DNA of 64,000 bases from Actinokineospora enzanensis DSM 44649 (lineage in GTDB: Bacteria > Actinomycetota > Actinomycetes > Mycobacteriales > Pseudonocardiaceae): the NCBI RefSeq assembly GCF_000374445.1, contig NZ_KB894429.1, forward strand, positions 60,076 to 124,075, in the 5' to 3' direction. Shown piece by piece: positions 40,636 to 49,333 of the stretch. The position numbers and the translations under genes are program-made. A model generated the notes under the pieces. It did not search any database, had not been told where the DNA came from, and saw only the letters and a list, made by a program, of their open reading frames with translations. Positions within the stretch are counted from its first letter, which is position 1. Each line of letters starts with the position of its first letter.

Positions 40636-42777
40636 ATGGCACGGCTGTTATTCCGCCTCGGCGCGGTCGCGTACCGGCGCAGGGGCCTCATTCTCGTCAT
40701 CTGGCTGCTGGTCCTTGCCGCCGCCGCGGTCGGCGCGGGCACCCTGTCCGGCAAGACGACCAGCTCGTTCTCCATTCCCGGCCAGGAGTCCACCACCGCG
40801 CTGGCCAGGATCAAACAGGAGTTCGGCACCGGCGGCGGCGCGACCGCGCGGGTGGTCGTCAAGGCGCCCGAGGGGCAGAAGCTCACCGCGCCGGACAACG
40901 TGCCCAAGGTCGGGGCATTGGTGTCCGAACTGGGCAGACTGCCCGGTGTCGCGAACGCGAGCAATCCGTTGGATCCCAAGGCACCCGCGGTCAATCCCGA
41001 TCAGAGCACCGCGTACAGCACGGTCGGTTATCGGGTCCCGGCAGGCTCGGTCACCGCCGACGAGAAAGCCGCGCTGACCGCCGCCGTCGAGCACGCCCGC
41101 GCCTCCGGGCTCACCGTCGAGATCGGCGGCGACATCGCCGGGGGAGCGCCCAAGGTCGGCGGGGTCGTGGAGGGCCTGGGCGTCGCGCTCGCCCTGCTGA
41201 TCCTCGCGCTCACCTACGGCTCGCTGGTCATGGCCGGGATGAACCTGCTCACCGCCGCGGTCGGCGTCGCCATCGGGGTGCTGGGCGTCACGGTCACGAC
41301 CGGTTTCGTCGAGCTGAGCTCGACCACCCCGATCCTGGCCACCATGCTGGGCCTGGCCGTGGGCATCGACTACGCGCTGTTCATCATCAACCGCTACCGC
41401 CAGGAGCTGCGCCACGGCGCCGAGGTCGACACCGCGGTCGCCACGGCCGTGGCCACGGCGGGCTCGGCCGTGCTCACCGCGGGCATCACGGTGATCATCG
41501 CGCTGGCCGGTCTGGCCGTCGCGGGCATCCCCTTCCTTACCCAGATGGGTATCGCGGCGGCGGCCACCATCGTGGTCGCGGTGTTGGTCGCGTTGACGCT
41601 GGTCCCGGCCGTGCTCGGCTTCCTCGGTCGGCGCGCCCTGCCGAAGAGGCAGCGCACCGGCGCCGTCGAGGTCCGCGAGCGCGGCTTCTACCGGGGCTGG
41701 GTCAGCGGCGTGACCCGGCACCGGGTGGTGGCGTTGGCCCTGTCGGTGATCACGCTCGGCATCATCGCCATCCCGGTCGTGGCCATGCGCACCACGCTCG
41801 TGCCCACCCCGACCGCGGACAGCACCCAGGCCCGCGCCGAACGACTGCTCGCCGACGGGTTCGGCCCCGGCTTCAACGGCCCGATCACCATCCTGTTCGA
41901 GGGCCCCGAACCCGCCCGCGCGGTCGCCGCGATCCAGGGGGCGGGCGACATCGCGCACGTCACCGAGCCGCGGTCGAACGGCAAGGGCGCCGCACTGATC
42001 ACCGTCGTGCCGGAGTCCGGGCCGACCACCGTGGCCACCGAGCAGCTGGTCACCGAGCTGCGCGCCCGACTGTCCACAGTAGATGGAGCGACCACCTATG
42101 TGACCGGCTCGACCGCGGTCAGCGTGGACGTGGCGATCACGCTCGACCGTGCGCTCCCGGTCTACCTGGCAGTGGTCGTTGGCCTGGCGTTGGTGCTGTT
42201 GGTCCTGGTGTTCCGGTCGCTGCCGGTGCCCTTGGTCGGCGTGCTCGGCTTCCTGCTCACCATCGGCGCCTCGCTCGGCGCGACCGTCGCGGTGTTCCAG
42301 TGGGGCTGGCTGGGCGCGGCGGTCAACCTGGACACCACCGGGCCGCTGATCAGCCTCACGCCGATCATCGTGATCGGCATCCTGTTCGGCCTCGCCATGG
42401 ACTACCAGGTGTTCCTGGTCTCCCGCATGCACGAGGCGCACCACCGCGGCGAGCGGCCACTGAGCGCGGTCACGACCGGGTTCCGACAGGCCGCGCCGGT
42501 GGTGGTGGCCGCCGCGCTGATCATGTTCTCGGTGTTCGCGGGCTTCGTGCCCGGCGGCGAGCCGACGATCAAGTCCATCGCGTTCGCGCTGGCCATCGGC
42601 ATCGCCGTGGACGCGTTCGTGGTCCGGATGGTGCTCGTCCCGGCGGCGCTGGCGCTGATCGGCGAGCGGGCCTGGTGGCTGCCGCGCCTGCTGGCCTGGC
42701 TGCCGGTCCTGGACGTCGAGGGCACGGGGCTGCGCCGACCGGCCGAATCTCCAGACCTGGTCGACGCCACCCGGTGA
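40636..42777 (+). CDS. MMPL-family (RND-type) membrane transporter
   Basis: This is a 713-residue protein with two repeats of one helix, an ~150-residue periplasmic domain and five helices. Conserved parts include GLAVGIDYALFIINRYRQEL (about 240-259) and ILFGLAMDYQVFLVSRMHEA (about 585-604), the Asp-Tyr proton-relay motifs of MMPL proteins. Length is typical of actinobacterial MMPL exporters, which move lipids, siderophores or drugs. It is translationally close to its TetR repressor (2-bp gap). A rare TTA Leu codon occurs as codon 5 (40648-40650), so translation could depend on the bldA tRNA. Confidence 0.92.
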   Translation: MARLLFRLGAVAYRRRGLILVIWLLVLAAAAVGAGTLSGKTTSSFSIPGQESTTALARIKQEFGTGGGATARVVVKAPEGQKLTAPDNVPKVGALVSELGRLPGVANASNPLDPKAPAVNPDQSTAYSTVGYRVPAGSVTADEKAALTAAVEHARASGLTVEIGGDIAGGAPKVGGVVEGLGVALALLILALTYGSLVMAGMNLLTAAVGVAIGVLGVTVTTGFVELSSTTPILATMLGLAVGIDYALFIINRYRQELRHGAEVDTAVATAVATAGSAVLTAGITVIIALAGLAVAGIPFLTQMGIAAAATIVVAVLVALTLVPAVLGFLGRRALPKRQRTGAVEVRERGFYRGWVSGVTRHRVVALALSVITLGIIAIPVVAMRTTLVPTPTADSTQARAERLLADGFGPGFNGPITILFEGPEPARAVAAIQGAGDIAHVTEPRSNGKGAALITVVPESGPTTVATEQLVTELRARLSTVDGATTYVTGSTAVSVDVAITLDRALPVYLAVVVGLALVLLVLVFRSLPVPLVGVLGFLLTIGASLGATVAVFQWGWLGAAVNLDTTGPLISLTPIIVIGILFGLAMDYQVFLVSRMHEAHHRGERPLSAVTTGFRQAAPVVVAAALIMFSVFAGFVPGGEPTIKSIAFALAIGIAVDAFVVRMVLVPAALALIGERAWWLPRLLAWLPVLDVEGTGLRRPAESPDLVDATR

Positions 42778-42781
42778 GACC

Positions 42782-42822
42782 GGTCTATCGGCTGTCGGAC
42801 TCAGTCCGGCAGCCGATAGACC
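42782..42822. terminator. bidirectional terminator between MMPL and amidohydrolase genes
   Basis: GGTCTATCGGCTG (42782-42794) pairs perfectly with CAGCCGATAGACC (42810-42822). An inner stem CGGAC/GTCCG with a 3-base loop makes a hairpin of nearly 19 bp with one T-G wobble. It begins 5 bp after the MMPL stop and covers the 3' end of the convergent amidohydrolase gene. There is no strong T-run. Confidence 0.7.
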
Positions 42823-43598
42823 CGCCGCGCCGTGGACGACAGCACGGCCTCGTGTTCCTTCGGCGTGCACTTGTCCAGCAGTGACTCGGTCAGGTCGAGC
42901 AGGTCGCCGTAGGTGCGGTCGACGGCGCCCACCGGCCAGTCGGAGCCGAACAGCACGCGATCCGGGCCGAACTCGGCGAGCACGTGGTCGACGTACGGGC
43001 CGAGGTCCGGCCCGTCGATCCCGGACAGCTTGCACACCACGTTGTCGCACCGCGCCAGCGACCCGATCCACGACGCCCACGGCTCCCACTCGCCCGCCGC
43101 AGGCCACGGGCTGCCCAGGTGGTCGACCACCAGCGTCGGCGCGCCCCCGGCCAGCCGTGCCAGCGCCAGCGCCGCGGGTCGCTGCGACGGGCGGATCACG
43201 ATGTCGTAGGTGAGCCCGCGTTCGGCCAGCGTCGCCAGGCCCGCGCGCACGTCCGAACGCAGCAGCCACGCGTGGTCGGGCTCGTCGCGCGCCGGGTGCC
43301 GCAGGCCGACCAACGGCCGCTCGCGCAGCCGGTCGAGCCGGTCGCCCAGGCCGGGGTCGGTCAGGTCCAGCCAGCCGACCACGCCCGCCACCAGGTCGCT
43401 CGCCTCCGCCACGGCCAGGAACTCCTCCGTCTCCGCGGCCGAGGCCACCGACTGGACCAGCACCGCGGCCCGCACCCGGTCGCCGAGCACCGTCGGGAGG
43501 TCGGCCATCCCGTGCCGGGGCGGGTCGGCCTGGTCGGCCGCGCGCGGGTAGGCGCGGGCGGCGGGGTCCCACAGGTGGTGGTGGGCGTCGATGATCAT
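42801..43598 (-). CDS. amidohydrolase family 2 (COG3618-like lactonase/hydrolase)
   Basis: This is a 265-residue TIM-barrel protein with an ATG at 43598. The N-terminal metal site is MIIDAHHHLWDP (H-x-H motif, about residues 6-8), VVGWLDLTDPG follows, then PTLVVDHLGSPW (the barrel His) and RVLFGSDWPVG (about 219-229) with the terminal Asp. This is the layout of L-fuconolactonase and related amidohydrolase_2 enzymes. The true substrate is unknown, and no sugar-pathway genes are adjacent. Confidence 0.88.
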   Translation of the reverse strand: MIIDAHHHLWDPAARAYPRAADQADPPRHGMADLPTVLGDRVRAAVLVQSVASAAETEEFLAVAEASDLVAGVVGWLDLTDPGLGDRLDRLRERPLVGLRHPARDEPDHAWLLRSDVRAGLATLAERGLTYDIVIRPSQRPAALALARLAGGAPTLVVDHLGSPWPAAGEWEPWASWIGSLARCDNVVCKLSGIDGPDLGPYVDHVLAEFGPDRVLFGSDWPVGAVDRTYGDLLDLTESLLDKCTPKEHEAVLSSTARRVYRLPD

Positions 43599-43714
43599 GT
43601 GGGTCCTCGGTGCTCCGGGGTCGGCGGCCAGTGGTTCGAACGTCCCGGGATCACCGGATGTTCCGGCCGGGAATTACCATCGTTCCCAGCCTGACGGACG
43701 TCCGGGGGATCCAC

Positions 43715-44170
43715 GTGGAGATCATCGTCGACGACCTGGCCGGGCCCGCGATCGCGGCCTTCCTGGCCGAGCACGTGGCCGAGATGCGGTCGCTGACGCC
43801 GCTGTCGAGCAAGCACGCGCTCGACCTGGCCGGGCTGCGCCTTCCCGGGATCACCTTCTGGTCCATGATGGACGGTCCGGCCGTGGTCGGCTGTTGCGCG
43901 TTGAAGGAATTGGACGCCGGGCACGCGGAAATCAAATCCATGCGCACCGCGCCCGCGCGGAAACGACAGGGGATCGCCGCCACGCTGCTGCGCCACGTGA
44001 TCGGCGCGGCCGTGCGGGACGGATACCGCAGGCTCAGCCTGGAGACCGGGTCCGCCGACTTCTTCGCCCCCGCCCGCGCGTTGTACACGAAACACGGGTT
44101 CGGCTACTGCGCCCCGTTCGGGGACTACCGCGAGGACCCGCACAGTGTGTATATGACGAGGGAGCTGTAG
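43715..44170 (+). CDS. GNAT family N-acetyltransferase
   Basis: The GTG at 43715 behind GGGGGAT gives 151 residues; the open frame runs further upstream but lacks coding character. Motif A of the GNAT fold (IKSMRTAPARKRQGIAATLLRHVIGAA, about 72-98) contains the R-x-x-G-I/x-A acetyl-CoA loop. YTKHGFGYCAPFGDYREDPHSVYMTREL at the C-terminus is the family's typical ending. It probably acetylates an amine of a small molecule or peptide. It has no obvious operon partner; the phoA-like gene starts 184 bp downstream. Confidence 0.88.
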   Translation: MEIIVDDLAGPAIAAFLAEHVAEMRSLTPLSSKHALDLAGLRLPGITFWSMMDGPAVVGCCALKELDAGHAEIKSMRTAPARKRQGIAATLLRHVIGAAVRDGYRRLSLETGSADFFAPARALYTKHGFGYCAPFGDYREDPHSVYMTREL

Positions 44171-44254
44171 GTCCGCCCAGTCCGGATTGGACGGATGCGG
44201 CGGGTTGGTCGCGAATTATCCGTTTGATGTCCGATCACCCGGATCACCGGTTCT

Positions 44255-44276
44255 GTTAACGGACTGGTGACCTTCC
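44255..44276 (+). promoter_or_regulatory. candidate PHO box upstream of the alkaline phosphatase gene
   Basis: Two contiguous 11-base units, GTTAACGGACT and GGTGACCTTCC, resemble the GTTCACC-like direct repeats bound by PhoP in Streptomyces. A third, poorer unit (GCTCATG) follows in register. They lie about 80 bases before the start codon. The match is suggestive only. Confidence 0.4.
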
Positions 44277-44354
44277 GCTCATGTCCAGTCCGGGCGCCGC
44301 ACAGCTTCGGGTGGGGTACTGCGGCATCATGTTTCCGGGCTTGGAGGAATGAGC

Positions 44355-45749
44355 ATGCCTGCTGTTGGAAGACGCTGGGTCACCCTCGGCGTGCTGGGGG
44401 TCGCGGTCGCCGCGGCCGCGCCCGCCGCCATGGCGGTGGCCGGTCCCGCGGACAACCCGTCGGCGCGCAGCGCGTCCGCCGGTGACCGCACCCAGGACGT
44501 GCGCCGGGCCATCGAGGGCGGCAAGGCCCGCAACGTGATCCTGTTCCTCGGCGACGGGATGGGCGACTCGGAGATCACCATCGCGCGCAACTACGCGCGC
44601 GGCGCGGCGGGCAGGCTGGAGATGGACCAGCTCCCGCTGACCGGCGAGTACACCACGTACGCGGTCACCAAGGGCGACCCGTCGAAGCCGGACTACGTCA
44701 CCGACTCGGCGGCCTCCGGCACCGGCTGGGCCACCGGCCACAAGACCTACAACAAGGCCATCTCGGTCGACGCCTACGGCAACCCGCAGCCCACGATCCT
44801 GGAGCTGGCCAAGCGCAACGGCTACCGCACCGGCGACGTGACCACGGCCGAGGTCCAGGACGCCACCCCGGCGGTGCTCGGCTCGCACGTGGTCGACCGC
44901 GACTGCAAGGGCCCGAACGAGACCACCAAGACCTGCCCGACCAACGCCAAGGAGAACGGCGGCGCGGGCTCGATCGCCGAGCAGCTCGTGCAGACCCGCC
45001 CGGACGTGCTGCTGGGCGGCGGCGCGGCCTACTTCGACCAGACGGTCAAGGCAGGCAAGTTCCAGGGCAAGACGGTGCTCGACCAGGCCAAGGCCTCCGG
45101 CTACGACGTGGTCACCGACGGCGCGGGCCTGAAGTCCGCCCGCGGCGACAAGCCGCTGCTGGGCCTGTTCGCGCCCAACAACATGGACCTGCAGTGGGTC
45201 GGCCCGCAGGCCGTCCCCGGTGGCACCCCGGCGGCGACCTGCCTGCCCAACACCGCGCTGCCCGCGTCCCAGCCCAAGCTGGCCGACATGACCCGCAAGG
45301 CCCTGGACGTCCTCGACCGCGGCAGCCGCCGCGGCGACAAGGGCTTCTTCCTCCAGGTCGAGGGCGCCAGCATCGACAAGCAGGACCACGCCGCCAACCC
45401 GTGCGGCCAGATCGGCGAGACCGTCGGCTTCGACGACGCGATCGCCGCGGGCATGGCCTACGCGCACAGCCACCCCGACACCCTGGTCCTGGTGACCGCC
45501 GACCACGGCCACACCAGCCAGATCATCCCCAACGGCACCAAGAGCCCCGGCGCCACCGCCACCCTGATCACCCACGACGGCGCCCAGATGACGATCAACT
45601 ACGCCACCGCGCTGCCGGGCCAGTCCCAGGAGCACACCGGCACGGAGGTCCGCCTCGCGGGCTACGGGCCGCAGGCGGCCAACGTGGTCGGCATCACCGA
45701 CCAGACGGACCTGTTCTTCACGATGAACCGGGCCCTCGGGCTTCGTTGA
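44355..45749 (+). CDS. phoA: secreted alkaline phosphatase (PhoA family)
   Basis: I choose the ATG at 44355 because GGAGGA (44343-44348) sits exactly six bases upstream; the ATG at 44349 touches that motif. The product has 464 residues with an Ala-rich signal peptide (about 1-28). Catalytic features are VILFLGDGMGDSE (metal Asp, about 67), YVTDSAASGTGWATG with nucleophile Ser118, VEGASIDKQDHAANP (zinc/magnesium ligands), and LVTADHGHTS (zinc Asp/His). This is the standard PhoA set. It liberates phosphate from phosphomonoesters outside the cell, consistent with a possible PHO box upstream. A strong terminator follows. Confidence 0.95.
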   Translation: MPAVGRRWVTLGVLGVAVAAAAPAAMAVAGPADNPSARSASAGDRTQDVRRAIEGGKARNVILFLGDGMGDSEITIARNYARGAAGRLEMDQLPLTGEYTTYAVTKGDPSKPDYVTDSAASGTGWATGHKTYNKAISVDAYGNPQPTILELAKRNGYRTGDVTTAEVQDATPAVLGSHVVDRDCKGPNETTKTCPTNAKENGGAGSIAEQLVQTRPDVLLGGGAAYFDQTVKAGKFQGKTVLDQAKASGYDVVTDGAGLKSARGDKPLLGLFAPNNMDLQWVGPQAVPGGTPAATCLPNTALPASQPKLADMTRKALDVLDRGSRRGDKGFFLQVEGASIDKQDHAANPCGQIGETVGFDDAIAAGMAYAHSHPDTLVLVTADHGHTSQIIPNGTKSPGATATLITHDGAQMTINYATALPGQSQEHTGTEVRLAGYGPQAANVVGITDQTDLFFTMNRALGLR

Positions 45750-45764
45750 CGTACTGAGGTTCGA

Positions 45765-45797
45765 ACGGGGCCCGGGATGTTTCCCGGGCCCCGTTTT
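45765..45797. terminator. rho-independent terminator after phoA
   Basis: ACGGGGCCCGGG and CCCGGGCCCCGT form a perfect 12-bp stem with an ATGTTT loop, followed by TTTT. It lies 16 bp after the phoA stop and before the convergent immunity gene, and can serve both directions. Confidence 0.88.
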
Positions 45798-45839
45798 CGT
45801 GCCATCTCCACCGACCTGTGCGTGGTCCGCCCAGGTTCG

Positions 45840-46271
45840 TCAGTCGGTCGGGGCGTACGGCTCCATCTCGCAACGCGGCAATGTTCGGGTATCCAAAAGC
45901 CCCTTCGCCGCGGCCGACACGACAAGACGAGTCGGAAACACCAACCCGAAATCGTCGTGACCACCCCGCCCGGTGACGACCAACCACCGAAACTCCGGCA
46001 GTGCGGCGATATCACCGATGATCTCGTCCCCCTCCGGGGCAAGTGTGATGGCTGCGTCCCGCAACTCGAACCCGCTCAACCCCGACCGCGACAACTCCGC
46101 ACCGAGGCTCCGCGTCACCAGGAAGACCGGCGTGGCGGTGACCAGCTCGTCACCCACCCAATCATGGAACGCGTATTCCACCTTGCTCGCCACGGCAGGC
46201 CGCACACTCCGATCCACCACGGAGCCCGGCCCGAGCTCCCCCGCCACCTCGGGCGACACGCGAAAGAACAT
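45840..46271 (-). CDS. probable immunity protein for the adjacent HNH-type toxin
   Basis: The start is placed at the ATG at 46271 with TAGGG eight bases upstream, giving 143 residues; a GTG two codons earlier is possible. The soluble protein runs FFRVSPEVAGELGPGSV..WVGDELVTATPVFLVTRSLG, then GFELRDAAI and FRWLVVTGRGGHDDFGL. This pattern is shared by small actinobacterial proteins encoded behind polymorphic toxins (C-terminal HNH domain). It starts 11 bp after the toxin stop, the classic toxin-then-immunity order. It is intact although its toxin is frameshifted. The immunity role is inference from position and general similarity. Confidence 0.7.
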   Translation of the reverse strand: MFFRVSPEVAGELGPGSVVDRSVRPAVASKVEYAFHDWVGDELVTATPVFLVTRSLGAELSRSGLSGFELRDAAITLAPEGDEIIGDIAALPEFRWLVVTGRGGHDDFGLVFPTRLVVSAAAKGLLDTRTLPRCEMEPYAPTD

Positions 46272-46281
46272 GGACACCGCC

Positions 46282-47027
46282 CTACCTTACCCGGGGATCG
46301 AACTGGTCGCCAAACTCATCGTCCATTCGCGTCGCATAATCGAGCAGGTCTTGTTCTGTTGCGGTGATGTTGTCGTCGTAGAACTCGTTCCAATTCTTGC
46401 GAAGTCTGCTCAGATGTACGGTGTTGTTGGTCTCGCCCTTCGGGATGCCACGCAGATTCTCGAATGAATTGATCTTCGCGTCCGTCAGCCCTGCGCCCGG
46501 ATAAATGTGGGCGGCTTGTCTTTCCACTGCATGGTGAACCCACGCCTGCCCCCGCAAGTGGGGATACTCCTTGAAGAACGTGTCCCGGTAACTGTTCGAC
46601 GTCGCGTGCCCGAGAGTCGCTCGACCAGTCGATGCGGGGTGCTGTCCCGCGCTCGGCGTTCGCGCGCCGGGGTCGGTGTTCTCTGGCCTGCCGGGTCTGG
46701 ATGAAGCTTCCGGGCTGTTCGGTGCCGAACGCTCGATGGGTTGGCCGCTTTTGTTGCCTGGTCGGTTCTGCTGCCGTGATGGTCTGCGGCTTCGGATAGT
46801 GCGTCTGCGGTCTGGATCAGTATCCTGCCCAGTTCATCCAGGCGATCTCGTGCGGCCGCGAGGATTGCCGCAACCGAACTGTGTTGAGCCGAGTAGCCCA
46901 GGATCGTCTCGGCCATGCGGTCTGTCTCGGTCAGCCACGAACTCATGCGGTCCAACCATGCGGTCGAGGTGTTGATGAGGTCGGCAGACAGCGTGCGCAA
47001 CTGTTGGGCCTCCTCGTCGACTGACAC
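46282..47027 (-). pseudogene. WXG-type polymorphic toxin with C-terminal HNH-like nuclease domain, frameshifted
   Basis: The N-terminal part (GTG at 47027, about 85 residues, SVDEEAQQLRTLSADLIN... to ADHHGSR) is a helical WXG/ESX-like secretion domain. The C-terminal part is in another frame. It reads through a Pro/Ser-rich linker (SAPNSPEASSRPGRPENTD) to GHATSNSYRDTFFKEY and VWVHHAVERQ-like residues (here QAWVHHAVERQ), then SFENLRGIPKGETNN and HLSRLRKNWNEFY. This is the His-His..Asn..His pattern of a nuclease toxin. The frames switch around 46730-46785. One base change would restore about 248 residues, so this is either a recent loss-of-function mutation or a sequencing error. Confidence 0.7.
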
Positions 47028-47574
47028 GAGCCAACCTTAGAGGTGAGGATGGCAGCGCCTGGTACGCATTCGATTTGCGAATGCGGTTCGCTTCGGAACC
47101 GGATGGCCAATGGGACAACGACCGGCTCGCTGGATGGCTTCGTCGTTGGTCGCGGTTGCCCACGTGCCGGACGCTGCGACAGTCATGCCCCCCAACCTGG
47201 CCTCGGGGCTGCTGTCATCACCTGCGGATCGGCCTGGTCCGTGCTTGCCGCACTCCTCGTGGCGGGCGTTCCGTCGGCCATCTGCGCGGGCGGGCAGGCG
47301 GTCCCCGCGACCGGCGGCGTTCAGGTGGAGCCCACGCGAGTGTGGTGGTGGCACGGGAGCCGTGGTTCGGCGGCGACCGAGTTGGATCAGACCATTGCGG
47401 ACCCGGGTGACCAGCCCGGATAGTGGTGAGGTTTGCTCACCGTTACCTCGACCGGGCTCGCCTGTGATTTGCGTACTAAGGCAGCGGGTAGGGGTGAACT
47501 TGTGGTAACGAGGACATTGCGGGTGGCGACTCATCGGATGACTGGCTTGTGGCGGGCAAGAGGGGGTTATCGCG
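47028..47574. other. intergenic region, no supported gene
   Basis: These 547 bases have open frames in several directions but no coding signature, ribosome site or recognisable domain. A perfect palindrome GGTGAG-GTTTG-CTCACC lies at 47425-47441, and a purine-rich ribosome site (GAGGGGG) ends the interval. GC skew is weak. It may once have carried the upstream part of the toxin locus. Confidence 0.4.
47425..47441. promoter_or_regulatory. GGTGAG-GTTTG-CTCACC palindrome
   Basis: This perfect 6+6 bp inverted repeat with a 5-base centre lies 134 bp upstream of the anti-sigma-like kinase gene. It is a candidate operator; no known consensus is matched with certainty. Confidence 0.35.
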
Positions 47575-48084
47575 GTGCCGATCGCGTCTTCGCCGGATGC
47601 CGACGACACCGGGACGACCGGTGCGGGCGGGCATGAGGTCAACGAGGTGACCGCGTCCGCCGCGGACGGGGTGCTCACCGTGCTCATGCCGCCGAGGCAG
47701 GAGCACCTGGTGGCGGTTCGCAACCACGTGCGGGTGTGGCTGGCCGATCTCGGCGTGGCGGTGGAGACGGCGCGGGCGATCGTGACGGCGGCGGACGAGG
47801 CGGTGGCCAATGCCGTGGAGCACAGGTTCCGGCCGGACAACATGGCCGGTGCCGTCATGCTCACCGTGGGTACCGAGCCGGGGTCGATCGTGTTGACCGT
47901 GGCCGACGACGGACCGTGGCAGCTGCCCCGGCAGGGCGGTCATCCGCACGGCGGGTTCAACCTCCCCATGATCCGCGTGCTGGCCGACGACGTCGAACTC
48001 CGGCACGAGGACGGTCGCAGCATCCTGGTCGCGCGCTTCGCTCACCGCCCCCGACCCGGCCTGACCTGGGACGAACTGGTCTGA
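47575..48084 (+). CDS. ATP-binding anti-sigma-factor-like protein (RsbW/HATPase fold)
   Basis: The 169-residue protein starts at a GTG behind GAGGGGG. After a disordered ~30-residue N-terminus comes the GHKL ATPase core: VTAADEAVANAVEHRF (the N-box with Asn/Glu, about 65-80) and LTVADDGPW (the G1-like D-x-G motif, about 105-115). This is the short RsbW/SpoIIAB-like type that phosphorylates anti-anti-sigma factors or sequesters sigma-B/F family sigma factors. No partner STAS or sigma gene is adjacent, which is usual for the many orphan copies in actinomycetes. Confidence 0.85.
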   Translation: MPIASSPDADDTGTTGAGGHEVNEVTASAADGVLTVLMPPRQEHLVAVRNHVRVWLADLGVAVETARAIVTAADEAVANAVEHRFRPDNMAGAVMLTVGTEPGSIVLTVADDGPWQLPRQGGHPHGGFNLPMIRVLADDVELRHEDGRSILVARFAHRPRPGLTWDELV

Positions 48085-48112
48085 CCCGGCTTGGCGGGCC
48101 CATCGCGGCAGG

Positions 48113-48286
48113 TCAGTTGCATGGCAACGCGTCACCGCGGGTGTTCGCGCGGGCGACGGCCGCGCCCAGCTGGTCCTCGGACATCGTGGAACGACCCGGC
48201 ACGCTGCGTCGTCGGGCCTGTTCGTAGAGGTGGCGTTGGGCGGCGGTCGGGCCGGTCTCGACGGCGCGCCGCGTGCGCTTCGACAT
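48113..48286 (-). CDS. small hypothetical protein (57 aa)
   Basis: The ATG at 48286 is preceded by GGGAG seven bases away, a convincing ribosome site. The 57 residues are highly charged (MSKRTRRAVETGPTAAQRHL..., many Arg), helical in the middle, and end in Asn. Small basic proteins of this kind are widespread in actinomycetes. No domain is recognised. It faces the aldo/keto reductase gene, with about 110 bases between the two starts. Confidence 0.6.
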   Translation of the reverse strand: MSKRTRRAVETGPTAAQRHLYEQARRRSVPGRSTMSEDQLGAAVARANTRGDALPCN

Positions 48287-48397
48287 GATCGGCTCCCTCA
48301 CGGCGGCGGGTGCGGTCCGGTACCGGATTCCCCGACCCGGACCGGGCCAACCGTCGCGCGGTGGGCGCCGCGCCGTCCGGCAGGGCATAGTCGCGTC

Positions 48398-49240
48398 ATG
48401 ACTACCAGGGGATCGCTGGGACCGTTCCAGGTCGGCAGGCTCGGCTACGGCGCCATGCAGCTGGCGGGTCCCGGGGTGTTCGGCCCGCCCGCCGACCCGG
48501 ACGCCGCCGTCGCCGTGCTGCGCCGGGCCGTGGAGCTGGGCGTCGACCACATCGACACCTCCGACTTCTACGGCCCGCACGTGGTCAACGAGCTGATCGC
48601 CACCGCGCTGCGTCCCTACCCGGCCGATCTCGTCCTGGTCACCAAGGTCGGTGCCCGCCGCGACGACCAGGGTCAGTGGCTGCCCGCGCTGTCCCCGGAC
48701 GAGCTGCGCGCCGCCGTGCACGACAACCTCGCCCGGCTCGGCGTCGACCGGCTGCACGTGGTCAACCTGCGGGTGATGGACGACTCGTCGCTGGAGGCCC
48801 AGTTCACCGCGCTGGCCGAGCTGCGCGAGCAGGGGCTGATCGCCGAGCTGGGGGTCAGCAACGTCACCTCCGCGCAGCTGGCCGAGGCCCGCTCGATCGC
48901 GCCGGTCGCCTGCGTGCAGAACATGTACAACGTGGTCGTGCGCGGGGACGACCCGCTAGTCGACGAGACCGCGGCGCTGGGCGTGGCCTACGTGCCGTTC
49001 TTCCCGCTCGGCGGGTTCCAACCGTTGCAGGCCGCGACGCTGCACGAGGTCGCCGCGCGGCACGGTGCCACCGACCGGCAGGTCGCGCTGGCCTGGCTGC
49101 TGCGCCGGTCGCCGAACATCCTGCTCATCCCGGGCACGTCCAGCGTGGCGCACCTAGAGCAGAACATGTCCGTCGGCGACCTCGCGCTCACCGAGGCCGA
49201 CCTCACCGATCTGGACGGATTGTCGGCTGTGGGTCACTAG
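48398..49240 (+). CDS. aldo/keto reductase
   Basis: This is a 280-residue TIM-barrel oxidoreductase. The start of the protein carries VGRLGYGAMQLAGPGVFGPP, and the catalytic Asp-Tyr pair lies in DHIDTSDFYGPH (about 52-63), followed by LVTKVGARRD with the active-site Lys (about 81). C-terminal NADPH-binding features are LIPGTSSVAHLEQNM (about 247-261). The fold and lengths match the AKR family, oxidoreductases of the IolS/Tas group. It would reduce aldehydes or ketones with NADPH. It stands alone in its orientation after the small gene. Confidence 0.9.
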   Translation: MTTRGSLGPFQVGRLGYGAMQLAGPGVFGPPADPDAAVAVLRRAVELGVDHIDTSDFYGPHVVNELIATALRPYPADLVLVTKVGARRDDQGQWLPALSPDELRAAVHDNLARLGVDRLHVVNLRVMDDSSLEAQFTALAELREQGLIAELGVSNVTSAQLAEARSIAPVACVQNMYNVVVRGDDPLVDETAALGVAYVPFFPLGGFQPLQAATLHEVAARHGATDRQVALAWLLRRSPNILLIPGTSSVAHLEQNMSVGDLALTEADLTDLDGLSAVGH

Positions 49241-49333
49241 CGTTCCCGGTGCCGCGGTCGCAGGCGCGGGCGGAACAGGGCACGGGGTTTCGGATCGTGG
49301 TCGGGGTCGGTCGGCGCTGCTAGGCTGACTCGC

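Noticed and set aside
47043..47508. Several open frames of about 110-130 residues between the toxin and kinase genes
   Set aside because: No ribosome site, no domain and no preferred frame by codon bias. Treated as non-coding.
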